The position numbers and the translations under genes are program-made. Shown here in pieces: positions 50,826 through 63,400 of a stretch of 64,000 bases of DNA. Numbering within the stretch: the first letter of the stretch is position 1; the number at the start of each line of letters is the position of its first letter. The notes under the pieces are model-generated. The model was not told the origin of the DNA. It did not search any database and saw nothing but the letters and a program-made list of their open reading frames with translations. This DNA comes from Larus michahellis (lineage: Eukaryota; Chordata; Aves; Charadriiformes; Laridae): the NCBI RefSeq assembly GCF_964199755.1, contig NC_133897.1, positions 74,748,080-74,812,079 of the forward strand, given 5' to 3'.

Positions 50826-51345
50826 CTGCTCTGAGGTGAGACGCAGCTGGAGCGCTGGGTCCAGTTCTAGGCTCACCGGTGCAAGGGAGACATGGACATA
50901 CTGAAGCAGGTCCAGCAAAGGTCTATGAAGATGATTAAGGGCTTAGAGCATCTTTCATACAAGAAAGTGGTTGAGAGAGCTGGGACTGTTTAGCCTGGAG
51001 GAGAGGAGGCTCAGGGGCATCTTATCGATGCGTATAAATATCTGATGGGGAAGAGTAAAGCAGATGGAGGCAGGGTCTTCCCAGTGGTACCCAGTGATAG
51101 GACAAGGGGCAATGGGCATGAGTTGAAATACAGGAAATTTCATTTAAATGTAAGTAAATCATTTTCATTGTGAAGGTGGCCAAACACTGGAAGAGGCACT
51201 CAGACAGGCTGTGAAGTCTCCATCCTTGGAGATACTCAACACCCAACTGCACACAGCCCTGAGCAAGTTGACTGTGCTTTGAGAAAGGGAGTTTGGACTT
51301 GGTGTACTCCGGAGGTGCCTTCCAACCTCAACTTGTCCATGATTC
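50826..51345 (+). mobile_element. CR1 LINE 3' fragment, diverged
   Basis: Shows CR1 3' features on the plus strand: AGAGCTGGGACTGTTTAGCC-TGGAGGAGAGGAGGCTCAG, then GGTGCCTTCCAACCTCAAC, ending CATGATTCTGTG. Several substitutions and stops make it older than the copy at 37 kb. Confidence 0.85.
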
Positions 51346-54300
51346 TGTGTGACACAAGCTCTGTGAAATTGGTGCAAGTTTCCCAGCTGATCTCTACCTC
51401 CTTCCTTCCCAGCCATGCTTTGGGAACTGAGCGCTGAGGTTTGTGCTTGTGACAAGATCTTTTATGTATTTTACAGAAAGGAAAATATCATGAGGCCCAC
51501 CTGACACAAGAAGCAAATTACCTTCTGACCCCTGGCAGAGCTTGTTCATTAATGTGTACCCAAAGGTTTACCGAACTTGGCAAGTTTCAAGGCCTGCCTG
51601 TAGAACAACACAAATGACTTGTCGATCATGCTTTCTGCTTTGTGGGGCTTTTTTCCCCAACTGCACTACTGATGGTAGCTATTCTTGGGCCTGGATGTAT
51701 TTGCAAGGAAAAAAAAATCAGAAGAGCTGAAGCTTGCACACTGCAAACTATGGTCAGACCAATTCCTTCACAAGGCAATGAACTTTCCTCCACACTTGCT
51801 TCCATAAAAGACTCCGGAGAAGAGGTGTTCAGGCTAGATCTTTGTTCTGTTGTATATGAATAGTTAAAAGACTAGCACAAACATATTTTGACCAAAAGAA
51901 AGTTATTCTGACAAAAAGGTCATCAGGCTTTCGCTAAACAAACAAAACAAGATAAAAAAGGGCCACCTATTGCAGTTTTATGAGCTCTATGGCAAACCAG
52001 CAGTTTGCCCCTGGTTATCTGGAAAAGAAGGCTTACACTGAACAAATGACGCTTACCGAAACAGTGTTTTTATTCTATTTAGCTCATCAGCTCTTCACAT
52101 TCTCAGTTCATTCTCTCACGTGCTGTTTTCCTTTTCCCATCTTTTTTTTTCCTTCTCTTGCCTCCTGCCCACTTTTGTCCTCAGGCTTTCTCTGTCTTGT
52201 CAGCTGTCCTCCTCTTCCCAGTGTTCTCTGGTCCCCCTTGCTCTGAGCTCTGTCTATCCTCTTAAGACCCCCTCTACTGCCTGTAGTAGTGGGTGCATGG
52301 AAAAGACTAAGAATATGGATCACATTTGCTGAAGCTTGCTGTCTTTTGTGGGGGCAACCTGATTTGCATTTTTGTGCCAAATATTTGTGTTTCAGGCACA
52401 TCATAGGGTTTGCAGTGGAACCTGAAGCATCTAGCCAATATAGTGCTAATGACTGTCCGCAATGACTTGCTGATCAAAACCAGGCTGGCTCCTTTGTTTA
52501 AAGCAGGACCTTTGGTCTTGCTTTGGCATACCTAATCAGATCAGATAGTAAGGTTTACCTGTTACCTACTTGATGCCATTGCTTTGCCTTGAGTACCTAT
52601 TTCTAGGCCTATTTCTAGTACCTATTTCCCGCCTCTTTCAGGTGCCCCTCCCAAAAATGACATTCACACACCAGCCAGTTGTTTATCATTCCTAAAGAGT
52701 GCCTTCATGCTCACAGAGCAAACCACCACCGTGCCACCTTAAAATACCTGCTGGCAGTCAGCAGCCCTGAGCCAGCAGGATTTGCTAGGCAAAGACCTTT
52801 TCTTGGATGGTCCTCTGTTAGCAGAGGTCTGAATCTTCCCTGGCTTCTCTGGCGTGGGGAGAGGAAGGAGATGGCAAGCAAAACCATAGCTATAGGGTGG
52901 CACCATGAATCTGGAGCAATGAAAATCCATCTTCATTCAAATCCATTAAGAATGGACTTATTTGCAGAGGGTCAGCCTCTCTGCTGTGGAGCAAAGCCAG
53001 CAAAACATTTTTTTTAAGCCATATGTCAAGATGTTATGTCCATTAGATATTTGTGTGTTCACAGGCTGGATCCTGGTGGAAGCGGAGGATGCTATTGTAT
53101 TCCTGCACGTCACAGCATAACGCGGCATCTTGACCTCTGAATCAGTGTGTGCGAAGCAGCAGATCTTGGCACCATCCTCCGTGATGTTTGCAGCACCTGT
53201 GGCTTCTACTTAATTCATTGTTTGGCGTTGCTGATGTCACTGCTGACTTCACAGCCCACAGAAGTCAGGTCTGCCAGAGTCTTGAATTAGAAGCCAGCGA
53301 CTGACTCAGAAGCCAGTCAGAAGGCAGTCCTACCGGCCACTTTAGTTTTATGCCACCTGTGGGTATGCGATGATTCATTCATGTGCATCAAAGCTTCAGT
53401 CTGGCACTTGTGGATGCCAGAATGCTGGGTTTGTGGTAGCTGTGGGGCCCATAAATTGAGACAAGGTTTGCAGGACAGGGAGTGGGATGTTGCGAGAGAG
53501 CAAAACAAACCAGACCACAAGCCCATTAAAGTGTTCCTGGCTTTTGCTCTGTTCTACAACTTCAGTGTCACCCCTCCTTGCTTTTATACCATTTCTGTTA
53601 TTCGTCTGGGGAACATTGATTTTGGACTCATATTAGTTGGCTACTGTATGACCTCTCGGGTGATGCCTGATAGTAGTGGTGAAACTGAAAACATGAATAC
53701 ATCCGCATTACTTTCATTCCTTAAGTGAAGTTAAGAGGATACCCTGGTGAGCCTCTCTTTTTTCCTTTTTTCCTTTTTTCTTTTCTTTTTTTCTTTTTTG
53801 TCACTAGATTGACTTGAGCAGCTGCCTGGCTCCTAGTCCTGGGATCATCGCTGCCACCTCTTCTTTTGGGTCGGCAGAAGTACTGCTTGGCCTCTTGGTA
53901 GAGGAATTGATATAGCTAGGGTGTGGACAAATCTAGCAGGAGGGGGAATGGGAGGGCTGGGAGTCTTGTGGTTTAGGCTGGCTTTTGCAGCACCGCTGCC
54001 AGACATCGAGCCACAAGCTAGGCCTCAGACTCGTTCTCCCTTCTCTTCAAGAAATCCTGCTTGGGGACTTCTGTGGAATTTAATTCAGGCCTCTAGACAG
54101 GAGCCCTGGAGCAGCATTTGCGCAGATGCCGGGGTTGCGATAGCAGCCTCAAGCCCTGCAGTGAACGCGAGGAGGAGCCACAGTGTTGTATCTTGCTTTT
54201 CTTGGACCCGCTCTCACAGCTGTGCTCCCGGGGACTCTTTTGCAATTCCTGCAACCTGGCACGCGCTGACAGACATTTTTGGCTGCTGCGCACAACTCCA

Positions 54301-57286
54301 ATGTTGCAGGCACACGCGGAGCATACATCTTTCTAGGGGCAGGGGATTTTTGGAGGTATTTGGGTGTGTTCAGTTGAAAGGGAAATAGCGTGAAACCTGC
54401 AAGTTATTCACAATGGGGAGCAGCAGACCAGCAGCCATGGCCGTTGTGTAAGCCTGAAACCGCAGCTCCTGCTGGTGTCGGCTGGCTCTGGGGAACGCAT
54501 GGCCACGGGGTCTCCATCTGCATCAGCTCTGCTTGTCACCCCACGCTGAGCACTGACTGCACCAGGTCCGCACCTGAACTGCCACCCTTTCTGCTGCCTT
54601 GCATCAGCCCCTGAGAGATAATGAGTGTCTCAATTCTCGTATTAACTTCAAGGTGCTGCACTGTGGGGTGGAAAACGAGCACCTGGCAATGCCTGCTGGA
54701 CCTGAAGTAATAGTGTGTCTTAGGAAGATGAAAGCTTGGGAAGAAACTCTCAACTCTCACACCCAACAGCAACTTTAAAACCCTGTAGGAGAAAGTTCCA
54801 CTTAATTTGAGACTTAGCAAGCACCACCCCTGTCAGCTCGTATACCCCATTGCAAGCCCAACTATGATGCTGTACAGCCACAGGGCAGAGTACTCCATGT
54901 CTTGCGCAACTACGTACTTGTATTAATAGACCAGTTAAACAAATCCTGATGATAAGTCCAAGATTGGTCCTAGGCTAAGACAACAGCAAGCAAGGCGTGA
55001 AGCAATGGTGATGTCTCTTCCCTACCCCTGACAGAAGGTGCAGAAGTGCTCCACCAAACATCCTCTCCTCCCTACCTCACCTATAGAGTGACAAAAGAGG
55101 AACACATGCTCCTTCTCTCGCTCATTTTTAGTATTTTGAATCTCTGAGGTGCTAGGGAATGAAGGAAAAATGTTGCAGTATCTAGAACAGGCACAGAAGT
55201 TTGCAGGGTCATGGAGCTGCTCATACATCAGGTTCAGAGTACAATACCCTTTTATATCCGTATTTTCAAACTGCCAAGCTTATTGCTTCTGCTGTTGGGT
55301 GATATTTTGCCATTTGCCTGCAGAGTCTGAACAATGAAAAGTAATCTTGTTTGTACTCTGTGCCACTTTAAATATTCACATAAAATGATGAGAATGCCTT
55401 TATTTTATTTGGGATATTTCAACCTGCCGAATATTCAGCTTAGTAAAACAAAGTGGGGGCTGATTCCAGACCTCTCAAGTTGGACACCCTAAAACTCCCT
55501 CTTTAAAAGAATGACTCCAAAATACTTCTCTCTTCAGCTGCCACCATGGCAGCAAGTTAGCAAAGCCCTCTTCTTCTCCCCTCCCCCCCAAAAAAACAAA
55601 CAGGTTTTCCACCAAAGTTCTGCTCTGGAGGTAAATTCTCAGTGCCTTTCTGCAGGGATCAGCACTATTAGGTGTTGGCAGCTCTAAATGCAGAATAAGC
55701 TGACTGAAGCAGATCCCGCCTGTTCAGACCCTTCCCTGGGGGTTACCAGCTGTGCTTCAGGATGTCTGAATGTGATGTGTTGTCATTTCTGAACTGCTGC
55801 AGGTTGCAATCCAGTTTGCTAAAAGACCCTGGAATTAGGAATGGTTTAATAAAGTTGATGGTAAATTGCTGTTATTCAAGAGGTACTCTTTGAGCCATCT
55901 TCGCTTGTTCAGAAGAGAGACAGGAGAGCAGCACACACACTCTCCTTAGACTCAGGCATCCCGATTTATACTGCCTCCATGCTGCTAATCAGGTCGCTCA
56001 GCAGTGCTGCTAAAACGCCCCATAAATGCAACCGTCATAGCTACAGGAAGAAGTATTCATAGTTTTGCTTCCTTGCTTTGTTTTTTAGAACACAATGACT
56101 GATACCCGTAACTTTTGCCTTCCGTTTGCCATACAAAAATATTCCCGAGCACTGATTTTTTTCTCTGCGATATGCCTAGTCTGTTGAGATTTTGTGTGCT
56201 TGAAAGGTTTATGTAGACTTGGAAGGGAAAATCTGCTCAGCTATTCGTTGGCCTCCCTCTAGTGGCTGTTATCGGGGAATAAAAATAGGGCTGTGATGAA
56301 GTGGACCCCAAGGTTAAGTATGTGCATTAAACATTGTATGAAGATGAAAGGAAGTATACTTGGGAAGAAGGCTTATGCCATAGCGACATATGACACAGAA
56401 TTCCTGAGTTACTGCCAAAGCTCAGTTACTGTTCTTTCAGTCCTGAAAATATTTATCTTGCTACTTCCTTCCCCGCTTTCCATCTCTCCCGCTGTGTCCT
56501 TACATATAACAATCTAAGAACACTGGTGGCCCACAATCTGCGTGTAGAGAGGTTTGGGTTTTTTTTCCAGTCCTGTTAATCGGCCAAGACAAATATGCAA
56601 GCCCCTGTTTTTCAGACATGGAGAAGGGCTCCTGTGCCTGAAAGCCTATCTGATTTTTCTAACCACACCCATTGATTTAGTAAAAGATGCTGTTTTCTCT
56701 TACAAACCTTGTCCCAACAGGTATATAAATAACAGGTAAGATCTGGGAAGTGCAGCATCTTTATTCCATTTCCAGTGCTTTTCCACCAGTTCTCTGCAGT
56801 AAATATCAGTATCTTTGACAAAAGGGCATCTGCGTGTATAACCAGCAGTTGCGTTCTTGCTTTTAAGATCTTTCTGACCGTGACTCATTACCTTTTTGCT
56901 TACCAAATGTGAACATTTGTTTTTTAGACACAAGAAGTGGCAGGGATGATACAGTCTTATAGAAAAAGATAGCAGTGACAGTGTAGCAAGACAAAAGTTG
57001 GGGCTGGAAAACAGCCCATTAAAAATGTCAAAAGTGCAAAGATCCTCCAGCTGCAACAGAAGCTTTTCCCTGGTGTCTCTTTTTGGATCTTTTGCGCTTT
57101 GGCCGCCAGGTGTTAAGTGGGAGGTGAGGTTTGCAGGCAGGATGAGACAAGCTGACCCGAGCTGCATCTACAGAACACCCTAAGGAAACCCATCTCATGA
57201 GTTCGTGCTTCTGGCACAGCAGAAATTAAGATTGCTGCTGTTCTCTTGACTGCTTCTGTTGGTGTTGTAGCCTGGGGTTTTGCTAG
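51346..57286. other. Intergenic region between TMEM14C and GCNT2
   Basis: No exon of a known gene was recognised. In human, PAK1IP1 and C6orf52 lie in this interval; I saw no WD-repeat exon. It contains a pyrimidine tract at 53755-53801 and a small repeat of CCTATTTCTAG near 52597-52632. A TTTATT at 56760-56765 could be the GCNT2 polyadenylation signal on the minus strand. Short open frames lack support. Confidence 0.5.
53755..53801 (+). repeat. Polypyrimidine (CT-rich) tract
   Basis: Nearly pure T and C over about 47 bases, in units like TTTTTTCC. It is a simple repeat. Confidence 0.85.
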
Positions 57287-57477
57287 CTAAAAATACCAGT
57301 TGGGTTCCACCTGAACCTCACTCTGGGACAAGGTTCTCTGCCGATGTCTCAGCTCCAGGCACTCCACAGTCAGGGGGTATGTTTTAAGCTCAAACTTATT
57401 TGCAAACATACAGGTAGAGTTAAAAAGCCACTTGAGGTCACCTGTTCCATATATGCAAATCCCTCTGACATAATGGC
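57287..57477 (-). CDS. GCNT2: GCNT2 common exon 3: C terminus
   Basis: Encodes [40 protein letters not shown] and VEPNWYF with a TAG stop. These match the human ICIYGNGDLKWL...[20 protein letters not shown]. Acceptor TCTTTTGGCAG. An ATG further upstream in the open frame is intronic. Confidence 0.93.
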
Positions 57478-60400
57478 CTGCCAAAAGAGAAAGAAAAAAA
57501 AACAATGTCAAAATCAAGGATCCAAATCATTCTTTTTTGAGAAGTTTTATCTGCAAAGCCACTGTAAATAATTTCCTACACAAGAAACACGCCAAATGGC
57601 CTACAGGACGTGCAATGGGAATAAGTATGAAAAATGGGATGAAATGAAGAAAGTTACTTCAGAATATATAGTGAGCAAAATAAGGAGATAGTTCAGAAAA
57701 GAAGTGTTACTACTTGAGACTCTTTCTCAGACAAGGCTGAAACACACCAAAGTGTTCCTTCTGTTAGTGAAGAGAAACTCATACTTCTGCTCGGACTAGA
57801 TTTCCCACTAACTAATTCCGGCTGATATTGGTGTAATTTCACTGATTTCAATGTAGTTATGCCGATATAAAACTGCTGCAACTGAAGTTGACTGAAGTTC
57901 TCAAAAACTTTCCCCTCAACACAAACAACTATGTTATGGATTAAGAATTCTTGAAATAAAATTCGTATCATTAGCATTTTGGCATTCCCTTTCTCATTCC
58001 ACTTGGATATGTCAGAATTAGTAGCAGTACGCAATGTACAAACAAGTGACTGAAAAATTGAGTGTGCCATACAGAAGATTATCTACTGCTAATGTTACAT
58101 CATGAAATAACATGACATAGGAAAAGTCAAAGCTCAATCATCATTGCCAGCATGCAGGTCCTTAGGTTCCTCGTCAGCTGTGGCTCTGGCAGGCATCAGT
58201 GCCCATTTGAGAGCTGGGATTTATCCGAGTCCACACAGGACACCTTCCATGCACACTGCCATTGGCTCTAGCACATCTGCGTCCCAGCGAGAGACATACA
58301 CGTGGGCTATTCCCACCCACCTGCGAGAAAATTCCCCCAAGGCCTTCAAGAGAATAGTCAGCTAACTCATGTGAGCTCTAAGCGCTGTCAAATCTCCACC
58401 TTTCCAAGGCTGATATATTCAATAAAATTCCTGATGAAGAAGCAACTGTTCCAGCTTCCTCACTGTTTATGTGGCTACTATCATTCATATATGGACTATG
58501 AAGGAGATGACTCCTTTTTAATGTCTTCTCTCCAATGAAGTGCTGTCTAAAAACGGTATCACATTATGATCAGAGGCTATAGGAGTACAGAAACAACAGT
58601 CGAGTGTTTTCACTGTATGAACAGGAAGAAGAAATAGAGCAAAAAGTACACATTACCATGACAGCCTCCATGGCTCTCTTCCATATCAATCCACTTCACG
58701 GCTTTCAGGTCACCTTCCCATGAAGCGTTGGGCATGGAGCCTGGGACACCTGCAATTAGAGAATAGAAAATCAAATAATTAGTTCTTTTAACAGCTATGT
58801 GTTCAGGTTTATGTCCACTCTCTGGGACCTTTCTCCACAGAACTGGGATGTGTATGGAATATGTATCAACAGATGCCTATCTGTTAGCCTTTTTGTCAAG
58901 TTTCTTCATTGAAAGCTGCTTTTGTGACATAAACAAGATGTCAGCCCAAGAGACCTAAACATTTCACTTGAGAAATAAAACCCCTCTTTTGCAGCAGCCT
59001 CAGTGTGATACTGCATGCATGTACTCATGTCACCTTCCCAACCAGCACTGCCTTCCAAGGGATATTTGAACACTGAGCCACTGACACCTAGTATCTTCAC
59101 GTGAATTTGGTGGTAAATACTTTCTTCTTTTTTTTCTTTTTTTTTTTTTTTCAAAAAAGAGGCTAACAGAACAAATTCAAGCATGATACAACTGGATGGA
59201 GCTGTTGAAACTCAATTATAGCCTGTAATGTTATATAATTATATATATAAGTCTAGGCAGGTCACAGGACCTATCTAGGAGATAAACCAGTCAGAGGACC
59301 TCTCCTCATCAGTAAATGATCAAGTCCTGCTATAACCTGGCAAACATCCATTTTAAGTAATGAAGGGGGAAATGCTGAACATGCAGTGTTTGGTATTTGC
59401 TGAAGAGTAAACAGGCAACATGTCTGCAATGTGTAGGCAACTGCTGTGAGTCAAGGGGATTTCAGTATCTTCAGCACAAAGCAGTAACTATACCAGACCA
59501 TTGCCACGGGATGACGTCTTTGCCTCCGAAAGCAAGAGCAGATCAGGTAGGTACAGTGAGGGAAACCTTCTGCCTGGTCTGTACTGCAGTATTGTATTCA
59601 ATTCAGTGAAAGAAGTTCATTGAAGTATTTTCTAAAACTGTCTTCAGAATACAGAAAAAAAACCAAAGCCCCAAGGTATAAAATAATAAAAGCTTTCTAT
59701 GAACCCAACCCTTTCAGCAAATTTTATCTTTCTTATTGGCTCAATCAGTCGTTGAAGAACAAAACAATGATACGGACTGTGTAACTGCCACCTGATGTAC
59801 AAACCACTTCGCTAAGAAAAGCTGGAAAAGCTACAATTTCTCACTGTAGCGCAAACACTTGTATATAACTTATCTGCCTGCTTGGAAAAAACTAATCATC
59901 TTTTCTTCTTTCCTGCCCAGCAAGCAATGACGAATGCTGTACCTGAGCTATCAAAAGGCAGAACAGGCAATGTGTGGGGAGCCAGCAGGTACAAAACCAC
60001 AGATGTTATTTCTGCTTTCTCCAAACGAAGCTGAAAGCAAAGGAGAAGACTGACTTGCTCAAGTGCAAAGAATTACTGCAGGGTTACTGCTGAGGATTAC
60101 CTGGCACTCAAGCTTTTTAACAAACGCGGCAGAAGTGCCAGCACTGGCTGGTGGCGGTGACCGGGGAGGAGAGGATTTGTACCAACCTGGCTGCTCCTCA
60201 CGCGCCCAAGGGGGTGACAAGGCAAGCTGGGCATCGCCGCTCTGTGCCGCTCACGCACCGCTGAAGCTCAGCCCCTACCCCACAGCCCCCCGTAGCAGAT
60301 AGCCCTCCTCACTAGCAAAACTGCGATTTTCGTTGATCTGTGTTGTACACACAGGGGCTGGGGAGTTCAATAGTGATGCCAGTATTAAGTATTATTACTA

Positions 60401-63400
60401 TTAATAATTACTATTAACCCTGCTACTACCCTAATCATAGCTGATGCAAAAGTTAATCTGGTTTAACAGATAAACATGTTCAAATGTTTTTCTTCCAGAT
60501 TTTTAATAGGGATGTTTAAAACCTGTTATTCCTACTTACTCCTGTTTTCTTTTTAAAGGAAACACGTGTATGAGTGTCAGGGAGGGAACCATGCAGCTTT
60601 TTATGAAAACATCTTCATGACATTTGTATTATTATCTGTCATTTGTACTAACTCTGTATATTGAAAGACAGCCATTTTCCTCGATTTACAGTGAGATGAG
60701 AACGAAGCCTTTTAGAGCTTATACCGAATGCATACTAGCACTGGTTTGCAGTTGTGGGACCTGTGCAGAGACAGGGAACCTAGGCCCTTCAAATACGATT
60801 TTTAACTAAAATAAAATTGACGTTTTAATCTCCAGTTCTGACCTCTCTCTTTCTTTAAGGGTAATTAGCCCATCTTCCTGATTTTCCTAACTTCATTTAA
60901 AATGTGTATTAATATAGGTTATTTACTTTGCTGGTTAGCTACAATCCTAAACAGGGTGATTTGCCAGCGGTTCTGTAAAGCACAATTTCAACTGGTGACT
61001 GCAGCACACGCAAGAAGCCCTCTGTGCCGAAACGGTAGCTGAGAATGTGTCATCATCCTAACTTTGGTGATTTCTAAAAAATAAAGGTGAAAGCAAAGTA
61101 AGATTTTGTTACTACTTTGTTTTTTTCTGTTCCTTCCTTAGATGGCAACAAGTAGAGTCACCATAACGCAACAACTGTTTTACTTGTGAGCTTGTAAGAG
61201 AAGTGCAGGGAAGGAGAAACGAGATCCTAAAGGCACTGGATAATGTCAGGGGCGGTTGAGTTTGGAGTTGGTTTTTTTTGAGAAATTGGATGGGAGAAAG
61301 GTTAAACATCAGGGTTGGTTTTTCTTCTGTTTGCTTGCTTTGCTCTGTGTTTTTAAGGATAGCTTGTTCCTGGTAAGTAAGGGTGGTGGTTTGCAAATAG
61401 CGAGTCATGACTTTTGTATCTGATGCAAAAAAACTGTATGATCCAACAGCAGAACCACCATAGCACTTTGCCATAAACAGAGATATATGTGGCAGCTATA
61501 ACCAGAACTTCGTGACATTATTTCTCTCCCTCTGTATATTGGGCTGTTATCAAATAAAATAACATGCAAAAAAATGTGGGTTTGTCCTGGGGAAAATTCG
61601 GAAAATATTACTCCTCCGCAGAAAGCATTAAGCCAAGATAACACTTTATAAAAAGACAAAAAGAGGCAGTGATGGCAGGGGATAAACACTTTAAATGGCC
61701 TGGGATGTGCATTACTATCCCAAATTAAAAACCTGTTCATAACAGATGGCAGTAAATGTGGTGGTGTGCAGAAAGACTTGGAAAATGCTGACACGGTGGG
61801 AAAGCAGAAAAATGACGGACAAAACAGGAACAATCCCAGGACATCCACAAAAACACTGGAAGGCACTGCCTTCCAGGAATACAAAACTACTGACTTCACA
61901 TTATTCACCATCTCCCAAATTGAGTAAACTAGGCATTTTTGTAAGTTAATTAAAGAGTGGGGGAATGTGTAGCTCAGCACTGGGAAAAAAAAATGGATTT
62001 ACCACATTTTCTTTTAAATATTTGTTTGAGCGACTGATTTCAGATTCAGAAGATGTTCGGGGGTCCTATTCTTATAAATACAGCTTGTCTGAAAAGTGGT
62101 GCTGATGGTAGAAGTTAATATAAACTTCATCATGAGTTGCTCACTCTACTTTTGTCCAGCTCTCGTTCTCCCACTCCATCAAGGTGAGTGGAGTTTTCTC
62201 CCCAAAAACAAGGAGGAGGGAAGGGAAGAGCCACCTCACAGGCAGCGGTACTGAGCACTGCCCTGGAAACAAGTTTGCCACCACCAGGTCTTAGAAAGAG
62301 CCACCAGCAGAACTGCAGTGCTCGCGCGTGAAGACAGACACGAGTGACTAGAAAGATGTGCCAGCCCCTCCAATGCCTTTAATTTCATGTCTTCCCACGG
62401 TGGCGGAAGTTTGGAGGCAGGAAAAACACTGCTTCAGAGCCTGGACCTCATTCACAGCAGAAAGGCAGCAGAGCCTGCTTCTCTGCAAAGCTCTTCCTGG
62501 TTTTTTGTCAGTGCAATTCCATTGAGAGCTGATCTGTATGTGTTGGCTCCAAGAGACAGCCCACTCCCTTTCCTCCTTGCTACTGTGTATTAAGAAGACA
62601 AACATAGGCAGCTTACACAAAACGAGTCACTGCGTTGGCATTTCGGTAACACACACACATAAACCGACATTGGGCTGGGAATCTTGCAGCATAAAAGGCT
62701 GCCTGATTTGCCTTGACCTTCCAATCCTGTACCTGTGATTCCAGGATCAAACCCACACATCAGTTCAAACCTAGCTGCCCATGGGCTAGTCTCCGACAGT
62801 CCACTGAAGCAGCCTGTGCTTCCTCGTCGGCATCTCTCTCTAGGGAAAGGGACAACTTCTTTACACTTACGTGCCACCAACTGATCCAAGCTTTTCTCCT
62901 GCACTTTATAAGCTGGTGCACAGGAATTTGTACTTCAGAAATCTGCCTGGAATGGTGTACATATCACCCTCGGGAATATTATTCTGCAAGACCTGTTTGA
63001 AATCAACTACAACTTTTGCTGGACTTCGGGGCCATGTATTTATGTTTGGGAAACATGCAGGACTTGGGGTGGGCCATGTATAGGGGGGCAAGTGCATACC
63101 CTCTCCCCTACATGTGAAGGCATGCAGCCCACTAGTGCGTGAGAGGGATGTGGAAACAAATCCCTTTGATGGCTTTTGGAGAAGCAAGATGGTACAAGGA
63201 AGTACATATGGGACTAGTAAGACAGTGTGGCCAAAGACGATGGAAGCTAAGTGGATGCCAAGCTGTGTCCCTAGGTCTTCATGGACCAGGGCAGCTGCTC
63301 CTAAGCATGAAGGCGTACGGTGTCCTTGAACCCAACACACAGCAAAGCCCACCATCCCTGGGACCTCCCTTACCCTGTTCTCCCTAGACGACAGGTCAGC

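Noticed and set aside
61405-61980. 191-codon minus-strand open frame in the GCNT2 intron.
   Set aside because: Composition is like translated intronic AT/CT-rich DNA, no domain is recognisable and there are no credible exon boundaries.
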